DNA of 34,062 nucleotides from Emmonsiellopsis sp. PD_33 (taxonomy: Eukaryota > Ascomycota > Eurotiomycetes > Onygenales > Ajellomycetaceae), in the NCBI GenBank assembly GCA_032988165.1, contig JANTQF010000370.1, positions 1 through 34,062 on the forward strand, written 5' to 3'. This document shows positions 1 to 10,402 of the stretch, piece by piece (positions within the stretch are counted from its first letter, which is position 1; the number at the start of each line of letters is the position of its first letter). Both the position numbers and the translations under genes were made by a program. A model generated the notes under the pieces. That model did no database searches. It was not told where the DNA came from and worked only from the letters and a program-made list of their open reading frames with translations.

Positions 1-71
1 TAGTCAGGTGAGGTGAGGAAAGGAGAAGAAGACGAGGAGAGAGGCGGTGGCAGTGGTGTTGGTGTGGGACT

Positions 72-163
72 GGGCGGGGGGGGGGGGGGAGGGGGGGGGT
101 GGGGGGGGGGGGGGGGTGGGGGTGGGGGTGGGGGGGGTGGGGGGGGGGGGGGGGGGGGGGGGG
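72..163. repeat. G-rich low-complexity tract
   Basis: The + strand is over 90% G here, broken only by single A, T or C bases. Many runs exceed ten G, so G-quadruplex formation on the + strand is expected. Open frames across it encode only poly-glycine or tryptophan-glycine and are not genes. Homopolymer lengths of this kind are often misread by sequencers, so the exact length is uncertain. Confidence 0.9.
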
Positions 164-2638
164 TACAAGTGGTAGTTGTGAAGTTGTTACCTTCCACTTT
201 GCGATAGCCAAGAGGCTCTCCGACGCATTCATTTCCCCTGCATCACGAATGTCAAAATGGCTCCTTTCGTCCTTCGATCCTGCCGTAGATAATTCGAGAA
301 ACATGCAGGATTGTCCCCGGCCTGTCCATCTCGGAAATTGCAGATCAATAATGCGGGGCGAGGGATTTTCTTCCCCCGGTCACTGGTCAGCTCTCTAAAC
401 ACCAAAAAAAAAAAAGTTCATCTGAGATCTTCATGTCGGACTCGTCCGGTCTGGAATAGCATGCCTGGCTAAACCAAGTGGGGGGCTACTCAGTGACGGT
501 GCCATCCCAGACGAAGGTAGGGTACCCAAGCTCTGTCGAAGCTGGGTCAAATAACGTTGATCCATGCGCTGGGATGCAGACTTAAGCCATCAGCTGTTTG
601 TTTCCTGTCAGTCGCACGTTTGGAGACCTGCATCTTGTTTCTGTCGATCGCTAGAAGTTAATACTGTTCGAGGAGGATACCCTGGAGCGATGCGGCACGG
701 CGATATTAAGGGTCAACGATAGCTGCGGAATCACCATGGACAGAGTCGACAATTGTATTCTTCCTATTTTCCTCCGCGGAAACCCGATGCTTTCGAAGAA
801 CGAAACACTGGTCGGAAGTGAGGGCCAGCGTTGCATCCCCAGAAGTTGGCAGCGGCCCACGCATGAAGAAATCATATTTCTGCGATAAGAGGGTTGGTAA
901 CCTGGTTGATAATTATCAACCGCCAAGACGGGCTTCAGTCGTCGTCGCATTCGATGGCGCCGCCAAGAACAAGCTTGTTTTGGCGACCAAAGTTGAAGAC
1001 ACCTTCTGTCGCGGGTGCCCGCCGGCCCATGTGAACAACTGCTCTCTCGGATCCTTGACGCTTGATGGTGTCGCCGCACCAAGCCGATTGATACGTTAGA
1101 TGGCGCGATCAACACCAGATATATTCTATTTCCCGGACCGATCTCCGGCGCAATGCAGCATAAGGATTTGACAAATTGAGGATATTGCCTGCCTCAGAAC
1201 ATGAGCTTGGAATGCCAGGCGCCAAAACGTCAACGTCGATCTCTCGCTGGGGCTGTTGTTTCAAGCAAGAGAAGAGATACGGACAGGACTGTCGACCAAG
1301 TGTTCCACCCCACATTTTGTTGGATCTAGAATTTGGCGATACCACGCTGTTTGGCAGGTGACTGCTGCAATGCGAGCCGTGCCCTGTTGATATCAGGACG
1401 CATGAAGGCTTCCGGTAACCATGTATCCTTGGCGGGTATGCACCCCCCCGGGCACATGTCCAAGATGGAGATACCATGTGGTTGTATGTACCGATTTTGA
1501 TCTTCCTTGCAGATTGGTTCACGAGGTGTGCGCTCAGACGGGGTTAATCAACAGAATAATGTGAGGGGAACCATAAGTTGGTCTGTCATGTGTGATGTGG
1601 TGCCCTGTCCTTATGTTCTATCACCATGTGTGCGGTGGCACCATCGGGGGCCCAACGCGGCAAATATTGTACCACCAGATAAAACCCTGACTTTCATTTG
1701 GCCAGCATCAGCCCCATTCCGAACCTCCCGGCCATGCCCAATATTCGTTGCCTGACGAAGTCAGCAGCTATGTGACCTTTCCAACAGAGGCTGTTCCGGT
1801 TATCGAGTCGGTTCAGATTTTCTGGCCCACCAACCTCAAGATGGGTCGATGGCGAGTGAGTATCTGGCGAGATATTCCAAAGGACAGAGAGACTGCTGTA
1901 CAAAGAGTTCCAACAACCACGCGGCCTTTGATGGTTGGAGGGCGCGATGCAGCCCGAGTCTACCAATATCAAAACGATTGATAGAGGAACCGGCCAGCGG
2001 AAACGAAGGGGTGAGGTTGTCACCCGCCGTGCCACGTGATATCAGACGCCCCCCCCTTTCCTTACCCCTTTTTGTCACTCATTCTCTGTTTACTGTCAAT
2101 TGCTTCTGTTGGTATACTCACCATTGGTGACCCTATCTTATCCTACAAAGCCTAGGGCTTCTATCCTGAGAAAGCCCGCCCCTTTTTTTCGGCTCCGGAG
2201 CATAAAGTCAACTAACATATTAACCTACCAATACATTCCATATAGTACCAGTACCAGTACATCCTCTAGGATTTGCTGAGCACTGTATGTAAGTTCATGT
2301 TGTAGTCCGGATCTTTTATCATGATAGTTTCATGGATGCCATACGTATCACACAATAATATGACAGACCAAACAGTTTCTTTCTGCTGTACCCGGCATGA
2401 AAAGGGGAATGAATTCAAAGCACACCAGAGTCACAAGGATAGGATGTTAACAGTTGATGGAGAGACGACGCTACCCCTTACAACAGCCTAATGTATGAAG
2501 CGATATTCCGCATCTTTAGTCCTGATGCCATTAATCCCTACCATACTATATACATAACATCATCCTCATCCTTCATTTATCCAAACATTATATACCGAAA
2601 AAAAGAACGCAAAAAGACAAAACAAAAAAGAAGCTGAT
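164..2638. other. Gene-free stretch of about 2.5 kb
   Basis: Short open frames occur on both strands (for example 651-1115 minus, 818-1099 plus, 1109-1522 minus, 1694-2035 minus). They overlap each other, look low in protein-like character, and match no family I recognise. I see no tRNA, inverted terminal repeat or transposase motif. The AT-rich part from about 2500 to 2638 directly follows the stop of the GH25 gene and probably holds its 3' UTR and polyadenylation site. Confidence 0.5.
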
Positions 2639-3384
2639 CTATCCAGTAGCCAACTTCTTCAACCCCGCCTCATCCCCATTAAACTGATCCGCATCCCCAC
2701 CAAACTCATACGTATTAGCATACTGCCAGATGGTATGGAACGGCCAGCCGCCCATGGGCGTGCCAGGGCTATCCGCCCACCTCGCCATGACCAAGGGGCA
2801 AGTCTCGGTAAACGCACTGCTGTCGCCCGTGCACGATGACCACCAGCTAGGCGACGAATAAATCATCGGGTACCGCCCGGTGTTGCCGTGGTAGGTGTCG
2901 ACGAATTCCTGGATCCATGCAACCATCGAAGCGGCGCTGAGTCCGTAACACTGCTCGCCGCTTGGGCTGGCTTCGATGTCCAACATGCCGGGGAGGGTGA
3001 TACCGTCGTTGCTCCAGCCGCCGCCGTGGGCGAGGAAGTATTCGGCCTGCTCGGAGCCGCTGCTGGAGGCTGGCTGGGCGAAGTGGTAGCCGCCGCGGAT
3101 TAGGCCGGCGTCGGTGGCGCCGGGGTAGTGGGTGTTGAAGGATGGGTCGATGTAGCTGGTACCTTCGGTGGCCTGGATTATGGGGCGCGATTAGTTGGGT
3201 GGAATTATCAATAGGGATGGGAGGTTTCCGGTCGAACCTTGATGATGACGAAGCGGGCCCCAGAGGCATATGCGCCAGCATAATCGACGGTTTCTTGCCA
3301 ATGGGAGATATCAAAGCCCTGGACTTGGGCGCTGGCTATGCCCAGGGAGGCCGCAATGGCGGCAGCGCTGAGAGTGTACTTCAT
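2639..3384 (-). CDS. Secreted GH25 muramidase (Chalaropsis-type lysozyme)
   Basis: Two exons on the minus strand, 3384-3238 and 3172-2639, separated by a 65-nt phase-0 intron (donor GTTCGA, acceptor CCAG), give 226 residues, a normal length for a fungal GH25 domain. Residues 1-19 form a signal peptide with an ASA/Q cleavage site, so the enzyme should be secreted. The mature protein starts almost at once with GFDISHWQ, placing the conserved Asp at residue 25. The DIE motif at 114-116 supplies the other catalytic acids, and DADQF near 209-213 matches the C-terminal GH25 signature. The family hydrolyses the beta-1,4 bond between N-acetylmuramic acid and N-acetylglucosamine in peptidoglycan. Because fungi lack peptidoglycan, the target is bacterial wall, for feeding or defence. 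The start at 3384 is chosen because the signal peptide begins there; an upstream in-frame reading would bury it. Confidence 0.93.
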
Positions 3385-3492
3385 AATGTTGCAGTGTATG
3401 TATGTGAAGTTGAATGTATGGGACAGGATGAGCACTGATCGTCTGAGAATCCGATAGCTGCAAGGAAAACGGCGAGCTGGCGTGGGTTGCCA

Positions 3493-3500
3493 TTTATATA
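3493..3500 (-). promoter_or_regulatory. TATA box of the GH25 gene
   Basis: Read on the minus strand this is TATATAAA, ending about 110 bp upstream of the GH25 start codon at 3384. Position and sequence fit a fungal TATA element of a regulated secreted-enzyme gene. No mapped transcription start supports it. Confidence 0.55.
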
Positions 3501-5178
3501 GCAGTTGGAGATGATCGTTCCTGGATGGACCGATTGCGGCTCGGGACTGCTAGTACATGGGATCCGTGGATCAATGCGGAGGCCCCCGACCAGTCCTGCT
3601 ATTTAACGGAACACAGGCGCATTGTCCTACAGCCTATCAAGACAAGCGCCAACGGCACAATGCAGAGAAAACGTGACATTCTGGTGTAACTATCTCGGCC
3701 CGCCCTGTGTCTAGAATACCCAGATTATTGGGCTGGCTGGGTTCTTCATGTGAAGGGGAAGGCTGGAAGCACTGCACAGCCATAATTAAATGGAGAGTCC
3801 TAACGGAGGTGATCGACATTGAAACCAAACGTCCCTTTCCTTCGAGATTCGAGACTCTCGAGAGATTGTGGTTGTTTCACCGGCCGGCGTTGGAGGCGGG
3901 GTGACGAACGGAAGATGAAACATCTTTGGTCCTGTTTCGTTTCGAGCCAGAGAGTCGATAGAGGGCCCTGTAGGCTGTGGAGCTGTCCGTTGTTCCGTCA
4001 TCCTGTCCACGGTACTGACGGCCATGGGCAGCGGTTGCCAGTCAAAATGGGATATCATAATGTGCACGTTAGCCCCCCACATTGACCAGGAACAGGGTGG
4101 CTTCAAGCTTGTCATGGACGGCTCTCTCTAGCCTTCTTTTTAACTCCTCTACAGTCGCCGAGGAAATGTTGAAGAATGCTCCAAAGTCGTTCATGCCGCC
4201 AGTTTTTAGCAAGCTGTCTGCTGGGGATAAACCCGTCTTCTCCTCCGACTACCCAATAGCGCTGTCACAGGCTCAGCGCTTATTCTGAACGGTCCAATTT
4301 TTTCATCCTCGCCGCCTTGAACGGAGATTCAAGATAGCAATCCTATCCTACAACACGTTGATGGATGGATGGCTGTTGTTGAATCCTTGATAGTTATCGA
4401 CCAACAAATCAAGCTTTCCGGCACACGAGGGGATGTGGCTTTTTGTGGCTTACGGTGTGGTCGGCCCCCCAACGTTTGGTCTGGTTCACCCCTGAAACTC
4501 GCAAAGCTAAAAGCCTAACTTAAAGCCGGTCCTACTTTAGCTCCATTGGCATTGTTTCGGCCATCCGACTTTTCCTTCCAAGTTCCTTGATGCTCCGTGC
4601 CGTGGGCGGGAAGAGAAAGTTGGAGGGCGGGGGAGAGGCTTGTTTTGACAACGCAGAGACCCCGGCCCTTGTAATCTTCAGTAGTTCGGCTAGCCGATGT
4701 AACGGCAGGGTCGATATCGCTAAACATATCAATTATGAGTTAGGAACCTTGGATGGACTGGTGCAGATCCGATGCATGCATCCTCTGGCCGATCGCAGTC
4801 GCGCGGATTTTCGGTGGAGTCCGAGAGACGGGCCTGACCTGACGGGTTGGGATGGAGTGGTTTCTGCAGATGTTGACTTTCATAAAGGGGGGTCAATGCC
4901 GATGATGAATGTTGGGAAGTAAATTAAGGGTTGATAAGAATGATAGGAGACATAGATCGAAGTATTATATATCCAAAATAGAGGCTCCAAACAAAAGAGA
5001 ACCCTGACCGGCTCCAGGAGAATGTCGATAAGTATCCAAAAAATATTATTACAAAATAGTAGTTCAAGAAAGGCCAGTATGAAAGAAATGACAACCCAAC
5101 CAACCCGTTAGAGTTCCAAAATCTCCAAAAGAAGAAACAAAAGAAACCATCCAAAATTCAAAGGAGCGTAAAATTCCC
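3501..5178. other. Intergenic region upstream of GH25 and downstream of the coiled-coil gene
   Basis: About 1.7 kb lie between the GH25 promoter and the stop codon at 5179. Open frames such as 4082-4288 and 4587-4922 (both plus) lack recognisable domains and lie in sequence without convincing codon bias. The part nearest 5179 is AT-rich and likely carries the 3' UTR of the coiled-coil gene. The rest is probably regulatory for the GH25 gene. Confidence 0.45.
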
Positions 5179-7521
5179 CTACGACCTCCCCACAAACCCG
5201 GAATCCTCAAACATATCATCCCCCTCCCCCTCATCCTCCTCAACCAAAATCTCAATCCCCGAATCGGGCCTCCGCCCGCCCCTCTTCCTCTTCTTTCCCC
5301 TCTGAACTTCAACATTCACAAACCTATCGCAGGACGGCGTAATAGGCTCGCTCCCAATTACCGCAAACCCGTCTCTATTATTCATAGCACTGCCCTTACC
5401 GTCGCTATTCCCACTCCTTGCTGCATGCTCATCCCCATTCGAATCCTCATTATTGCTGTCCCCAAGACTGCTTGGACTTCCAACTCCCACGCCACTCGCA
5501 TACAACGCTGACATCCCTTGTTCCCACTCCACCAGCTCCCTAACCGTCGCGCTGGCCCTTTCACGCGCTGTGTGGATCGTCTCTCTCGAAAATAGCCGTT
5601 GCAGGGAATCGAGCCGCGATTGTAGACGCGCTTTATCCACGCGGAGAGTTTGGATTTCGGATTGTGCTTCCGTGAGCGCGTTGGAAAGCAACGACAGGCG
5701 AACATTGATTGCCCCAAGCTGTTTCTCATGGCCCTGCGCCTGTGCGGTGATGGTTTGCTTGTGTTCCGCCTTTAGCTGTTCGATTTGTAATTCTAGCGTG
5801 GAGAGGGAGGCTGTGCGTTGGTCGAGGAGTTTCTGGAGTTCGTTGCAAATATCTGTCCGCGAGAGGAGGGAACTTTCCAGCTCTGTAATTTTTTGGCTGG
5901 ACTGATTGTTTGTTTCGCGCAAGGTTGAGTTGGCAGATTGTAGTTCGGCTACCTTTTGCGTGGACGCAATTGTGTCGTCCTCTAGTTTCATATTGAGGTC
6001 CTCGAGGATCTTCAGGTCCGCTCTGTACCGTTCGATTGCGTTGTTGAGACGGACTTTATCAGTTTCCACCGCGCTGATTTCATGTTCTAGTTTCTGCATC
6101 TTCATGCGGAGATGCAGCATGTCTTCAGCCATGGAGTCGCTGGCTTCTTCAAGGGCTTTGTTCTTTTTGGATGTCTGCTCTAGTCGGTGTAATGTATTGT
6201 TGAATTGGTTGCGCAATGCGGTTTCTCGATCTGTGCTGCCAGCCGCTTGTTCTTGCGTTGATGCCAGGTCTTGAACTAAGCCATTGATGCGAGCAACAAG
6301 TACGTCGATAATTTGTTTCCAATTCGATAAGTCTCCGTTTGCTGTTTCGCCGGGCACTGCGCGCTCGAGTTCGATCCTGGCTAATCTGAATCGCGTACTC
6401 ATGCTTGCGAGAACTTCAGCCGCGTTGTTACCATCAAATCCATGGCTGGAGAGGTCTTTTGATACCGTATCAAGGGCTGCAGTAGCCTTAGATTCCCGAG
6501 TAACCGCTTTGCGCAATGTCGTGATGATCTGTGGTAGCAAATTTGGCGGAGGCGAAGCAGAGCGAGATATTGGGTGCTCGGGTGCCTCTTTGGGACCAAG
6601 GAGTGACCGCCATTCCTTGAACAGAGCGCGCTTTTCACGTTTCATATTTTCCAGTTGCGCATTTAACGAATCGTTGACAGCTTGTTGCTCCTCATCTTGA
6701 AGAGCGATTTGCGTTGACGCATCTGACGTGAGCAGTTGCTGCCTCGAGGAAACGCGCGATGGAATCGGACTCGACGAAGTAGTGATCATATCCGGATCCA
6801 TGGTGATATCATCACCAACGAAAATCATATCCTCATCTTCATCATTGACAGCGCCGACACTTACAGAGGCAGAAGGAGTAGCCTCCTCAAACCCCCTCAA
6901 CAAACCCTCCAGCTCCCCAATCCTCGCTCTCGCCCTCTCAAGCTCCCTGACCCTTTCCGGCGTACCGGGCACACGTATACTCCCATTCCCATCCTCTGCC
7001 TGAGCCTCCGCCTTCACAGCCCTCAACGCACTCAGTTCCTCTCGTAACTTAACTAGCTCCTCTTCCTTCACCTTCTCCTCTCGCTCCTTCACCCGCTTCC
7101 GCTCGGTAATATGGTTCATCTCCTCACTAAGTCCGAAGCGCGCAATGCGCCGTCTGGCCCTTGGATTGAGGATGGCGCTGCAAGATAGGAATTGAAAGGT
7201 TTGGGTTTCGCTTGGGAGAGGGGGGTGCTCGTATTTTACTTTGCTGTCGTTGCCATCAGCGTCGGTACTACCGAAGGTAGGCGCTGATCGACGACGACGG
7301 GCTCTTTTTGCAGCGTGTTGATGTTCATGATCACGGGAAGAAGATGAGTCTGCATCCGCTGCCCCAATTCTTGTCCGTTTGATTGCTGGCGTCAAGCCGG
7401 TTGACAGACTGCAATTACTGTCGTCTAAATCGTTTGAAATGCGATCTATGGGCGGTCCCGGATCCGAGAAACGGACTCTTTTCACCGTTTTGCCTTTTCT
7501 GGAAGGCGTTCGAGGTTCCAT
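5179..7521 (-). CDS. Large coiled-coil protein with RVxF-like motif
   Basis: The frame from the first ATG (7521) to the stop at 5179 encodes 780 residues without an intron. The N-terminus is basic and low complexity and carries KRVRFSD, in which RVRF at residues 15-18 fits the RVxF docking consensus for protein phosphatase 1. Several long heptad-like, Glu/Lys/Leu-rich stretches follow (roughly the first third and then most of the central region). Between them are Ser/Pro and acidic linkers. The C-terminus has a Lys/Arg cluster (GKKRKRGGRR) that could act in nuclear import, then an acidic tail. I do not recognise a named family. A scaffold, spindle-pole or chromatin-associated role is possible but unproven. 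The same frame stays open upstream to 7698 with no ATG, so the true N-terminus may come from a spliced upstream exon. Confidence 0.85.
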   Translation of the reverse strand: MEPRTPSRKGKTVKRVRFSDPGPPIDRISNDLDDSNCSLSTGLTPAIKRTRIGAADADSSSSRDHEHQHAAKRARRRRSAPTFGSTDADGNDSKVKYEHPPLPSETQTFQFLSCSAILNPRARRRIARFGLSEEMNHITERKRVKEREEKVKEEELVKLREELSALRAVKAEAQAEDGNGSIRVPGTPERVRELERARARIGELEGLLRGFEEATPSASVSVGAVNDEDEDMIFVGDDITMDPDMITTSSSPIPSRVSSRQQLLTSDASTQIALQDEEQQAVNDSLNAQLENMKREKRALFKEWRSLLGPKEAPEHPISRSASPPPNLLPQIITTLRKAVTRESKATAALDTVSKDLSSHGFDGNNAAEVLASMSTRFRLARIELERAVPGETANGDLSNWKQIIDVLVARINGLVQDLASTQEQAAGSTDRETALRNQFNNTLHRLEQTSKKNKALEEASDSMAEDMLHLRMKMQKLEHEISAVETDKVRLNNAIERYRADLKILEDLNMKLEDDTIASTQKVAELQSANSTLRETNNQSSQKITELESSLLSRTDICNELQKLLDQRTASLSTLELQIEQLKAEHKQTITAQAQGHEKQLGAINVRLSLLSNALTEAQSEIQTLRVDKARLQSRLDSLQRLFSRETIHTARERASATVRELVEWEQGMSALYASGVGVGSPSSLGDSNNEDSNGDEHAARSGNSDGKGSAMNNRDGFAVIGSEPITPSCDRFVNVEVQRGKKRKRGGRRPDSGIEILVEEDEGEGDDMFEDSGFVGRS

Positions 7522-7725
7522 TTCTGCGGAATGATGGGAGAGAATACCGCCAAGGACAGAGGGTGGTTGCTGGCTGTTGCTCTCCACAAGCGTTGGTGAG
7601 GAAGCACATAAGTCAGAGCTAGATCTACTTGCTCTGCTCTTGCTTCTAGTAACCCTTTTGGAACCTTTGGCTGCGCAGTCACGTCTTATGGGTGATTGCT
7701 AAAAGCTAGCTCCCTCTTGTTCAAT

Positions 7726-7945
7726 CTGATATTGTATGAGTTAGTAAATTGGCCATAATACATCTAAGAGGTTAAATAAGCCATTGAGATGATGGGTACA
7801 TAGACCATTGGCGCGATGAAAGGATACAAGCGCTATGAACAACATGAAATGAAGACGTGACCAAAGACAAAAATAACAAGCGAACAGCTGCATAATTGCT
7901 CGAAATAATATTGAAAAAACGACGAAAATATACTCCATTACTCAC
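7726..7945 (-). other. Probable intron upstream of the coiled-coil gene
   Basis: On the minus strand a strong donor GTGAGT starts at 7945. A perfect TACTAAC branch sequence lies at 7746-7740, followed 12 nt later by the acceptor TCAG ending at 7726. The predicted intron is 220 nt. No ATG with an open frame lies just before the donor, so it most simply interrupts the 5' UTR. An alternative acceptor, TTTTAG ending at 7699, would instead join an upstream exon in frame with the open region preceding 7521. Confidence 0.55.
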
Positions 7946-8732
7946 CTATATCCAAAAACCTATTTCTTTCCTTCAAGGCCTTCGATGTGATACCTTATCA
8001 CCAGGCAATAATACACCGTTTTATAAGTGTAAATGCATGTACCTCCAACAGGGAATCGAAGAGCTGCAGAAGGAGAGCCGAATGGATGGAAAAGTCAACC
8101 AACAAGAAGAGGAAGAAAATGCGCAGGCAGCAACGCGTGGAGATATATATTCTTCGGCTAGAAGCCGATCCCTCAAGTTTCGAACTGGGGAAAACCAAAA
8201 CAAACCTAGCGAGTGGGGAAGGGTAGAGCAATCGAAGGCCGACGCGTCGTTGGTTATGGATATTTTGCTGGTGAAAGAATCTCGTGCAGCAGTCGGGGGG
8301 ATGGCTGTAAACAAACAAGCCGTCGGACAAAAAAGCAAGACGCGTTGGACGCTTTGAGAGTTTCTACACGTCGAAAATGCACGGCTTGGAAGTGGGGACG
8401 AGAGAGCAACGACCGACCGCGCCAACAATGATAGGGAATATGCCGATTCAGCACCTACGAACAGCTGGAGAAACTGCTCCAGCCAACTTGTTTTGTAATT
8501 CTTTTCAGTAGTTATGATGAGGATACATGGATTCAATGGACGAGCAGCAAATTCAACGCCTGAGGTTCAATATTGCCCGATTGGGCTAGAGGTAAACAAC
8601 ATGCCCAAAGCGGCACACCAATCGGATCGCGTCCTGCACCGCAAGATATCAGACCGCTGAGAACAAGACGATGAGAATCATGAGATGGATCGGATATCGT
8701 TCGCTTGTCATTACTGATGCCACGCCTATAGC
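7946..8732. other. Intergenic region with no supported gene
   Basis: This stretch separates the 5' end of the coiled-coil gene from the 3' end of the 2EXR/F-box-like gene. Open frames up to about 170 codons exist on both strands between 7896 and 8536. They overlap each other, and the longest minus frame begins with a non-ATG codon. It is best read as the promoter and 5' UTR of the coiled-coil gene plus the 3' UTR of the next gene. No RNA gene was seen. Confidence 0.45.
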
Positions 8733-9665
8733 CTAGTTCCTTTGTAACTTCTCCCGCTGCGCCCTCAGACTCGCCCTCTTCGCCTTCTGAACATGCCATC
8801 TATGCACAACCTCCCCATCCACCAGAATCCGCAACTCCTCCATACTGCTAAACACCATGGCCACCTCATAATTACCAACGGGCAACTTCAAGAGCTCCTC
8901 CATATAGTACGCCAATTCGCTTGCGATCGTCCTCGGATTGATGACACCGCGCCTTCCAGCTCGCAATGCACGGAACCCTTCATGATCCAGCAGGTGATGG
9001 TCCTCGGGGTACGGCGGGGCCGGGGTGTGGATGTTTAGGTCCAGAGTGCCTATTTTGATATTCCGCGGTTTCGGCGGCGACAGTGGTTCCTCGTCATTGC
9101 CACCGTCATTGCCGCTCCTCTTGTGATAGGCCTCGTGTAGCCACGGTCCGTATTCCAGGAGATCATGCAGTAAGTACTTGAATGCCCGGACAGTCATGGA
9201 CGGGTCATCCCCATTCGACCAAAAGCCCGACCTAAAAAGCCTCGCACCAGTAATGTGCAGTGATATTTCAACCGTGTCGACATATCTTGCAACGGCGGGG
9301 ATAGATGTCCAGCCGGGCCGGAAGAACATTTCGCTCTGGAGATGGATGGTGCCCTTGTAGAGCAGTTTGCGGCGTGAGAGCAATGCTAGCACCTCGGCGC
9401 GTATTTGGCGGCTTGCAAGAAGGAGGGATGCGCTGGGGATTTGGGGCGGTTCATTCGGCCAGAAGACGCACTCATTTTCAAATGAAGTTTGGAAGTAGGC
9501 GTTCATGCCCCTGGACACGCCAACGGGGTAGCCGAAGGGACCCCAAATACCAGGGTGCTCGACGTGGCTTGGGGGTTGGGGAGGGGGGGTCTCTTCGTAT
9601 ATCATTAGATCATATATCATATGCCGTAGCTCGAGTGGAAGGGTGAAGAAGTTTGTGGACAGCAT
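8733..9665 (-). CDS. 2EXR/F-box-like domain protein
   Basis: Encodes 310 residues in one exon. Near the N-terminus, residues 9-21 (LPLELRHMIYDLM) form the LPxELRxxIY signature of the 2EXR/F-box-like proteins that are greatly expanded in filamentous ascomycetes. A second family hallmark, SLLLASRQIRAEVLALL, follows about 70 residues later. The C-terminus is rich in Lys/Arg/Gln helices. The first ATG is at 9665; the frame is open for 13 codons further but only from a TTG, so I use 9665. The biochemical role of these proteins is generally unknown; some may serve as SCF-type adaptors. The gene is transcribed away from the crotonase gene at 10403. Confidence 0.8.
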   Translation of the reverse strand: MLSTNFFTLPLELRHMIYDLMIYEETPPPQPPSHVEHPGIWGPFGYPVGVSRGMNAYFQTSFENECVFWPNEPPQIPSASLLLASRQIRAEVLALLSRRKLLYKGTIHLQSEMFFRPGWTSIPAVARYVDTVEISLHITGARLFRSGFWSNGDDPSMTVRAFKYLLHDLLEYGPWLHEAYHKRSGNDGGNDEEPLSPPKPRNIKIGTLDLNIHTPAPPYPEDHHLLDHEGFRALRAGRRGVINPRTIASELAYYMEELLKLPVGNYEVAMVFSSMEELRILVDGEVVHRWHVQKAKRASLRAQREKLQRN

Positions 9666-10402
9666 TGCCTTGGTAGTAGCGGGCGCAGAGTTTTGCAGAG
9701 ACAATATATCTACGTGTGGTGAGTTATGTCAAGATGTGTTAAAATACTTAGGACTGTGCGGGCCTCTAAGGACTGATTGATCCTTTGAAAGTTCGACAAG
9801 ATGCCACTGAGAGCACACAGAAACCAGCCGAGCCAAAAAGAATTGAGGTTGTAAGTGTTAAAAATACGCAGTGCGCATGGACCTTGAGTGTGCAAATTGG
9901 TTGCAGAGCCAGACCCAGCGAGTTTTAGGTTAAATATATTTTATATTGCGACCTTGAGTTCATCAGAGTCAATATGGAGCAGACCGGATTGGAGATAGTA
10001 CGTTCACGTGACTTGGGATAGGTCTTGCCGAGGTTCATTCTGTTCGTGTCCCTATCTTTAACAGCGACAAGGATGAGCTGGACACTGGGACAAGCGGGAT
10101 AGGATGAAGCTCGAGCTCTCATTACAACTCTAAGCATCATGGACTCGCAGTCACTTTCTCTCGTTACCCGGATACAGTGCTGCTCGACTAACCCGCAGTG
10201 ACAGTCGTCCTGTCAGCTCCACCATAACTACACGTCTCTTGAGCTAACATGTGAAGCCATTCCAGTTAGATAACGACTTATATCCCTTTAGACAAGAACC
10301 TTCTGCTGGCTCTGTTCATTCATCTTGGTTATCCCAGATCCTCCATATCTACGCCTCCACCCTTTCTCCTTGGCTTCAACCCGCAGACTCTCCCTCGCAA
10401 GC
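9666..10402. promoter_or_regulatory. Divergent promoter between the 2EXR gene and the peroxisomal isomerase gene
   Basis: About 737 bp separate the two start codons. The region carries a CACGTG E-box at 10005-10010 and one CCGAGG at 10028-10033. CCGAGG is the reverse complement of CCTCGG, the core bound by the fatty-acid regulators FarA and FarB in Aspergillus nidulans. A CT-rich leader precedes the ATG at 10403. Confidence 0.5.
10028..10033 (-). promoter_or_regulatory. Candidate FarA/FarB (CCTCGG) site
   Basis: CCTCGG on the minus strand, about 370 bp upstream of a fatty-acid beta-oxidation gene. The hexamer is the known in vitro core for FarA/FarB. A single hexamer is expected by chance roughly every 2 kb, so only the match between site and gene function makes it noteworthy. 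Confidence 0.35.

Noticed and set aside
13..398. Glycine-rich open frames at the left end
   Set aside because: They are translations of the poly-G tract and carry no domain.
651..2130. Several overlapping open frames of 60-154 codons on both strands
   Set aside because: No family motif, mutual overlap and no splice pattern that joins them into a sensible protein.
4587..4922. 111-codon plus-strand open frame
   Set aside because: No recognisable domain, no conserved-looking pattern and no supporting splice or promoter signal.
7896..8536. Plus-strand 153-codon and minus-strand 171-codon open frames
   Set aside because: They overlap each other, the minus frame starts at TTG, and the region fits the leader and promoter of the coiled-coil gene.
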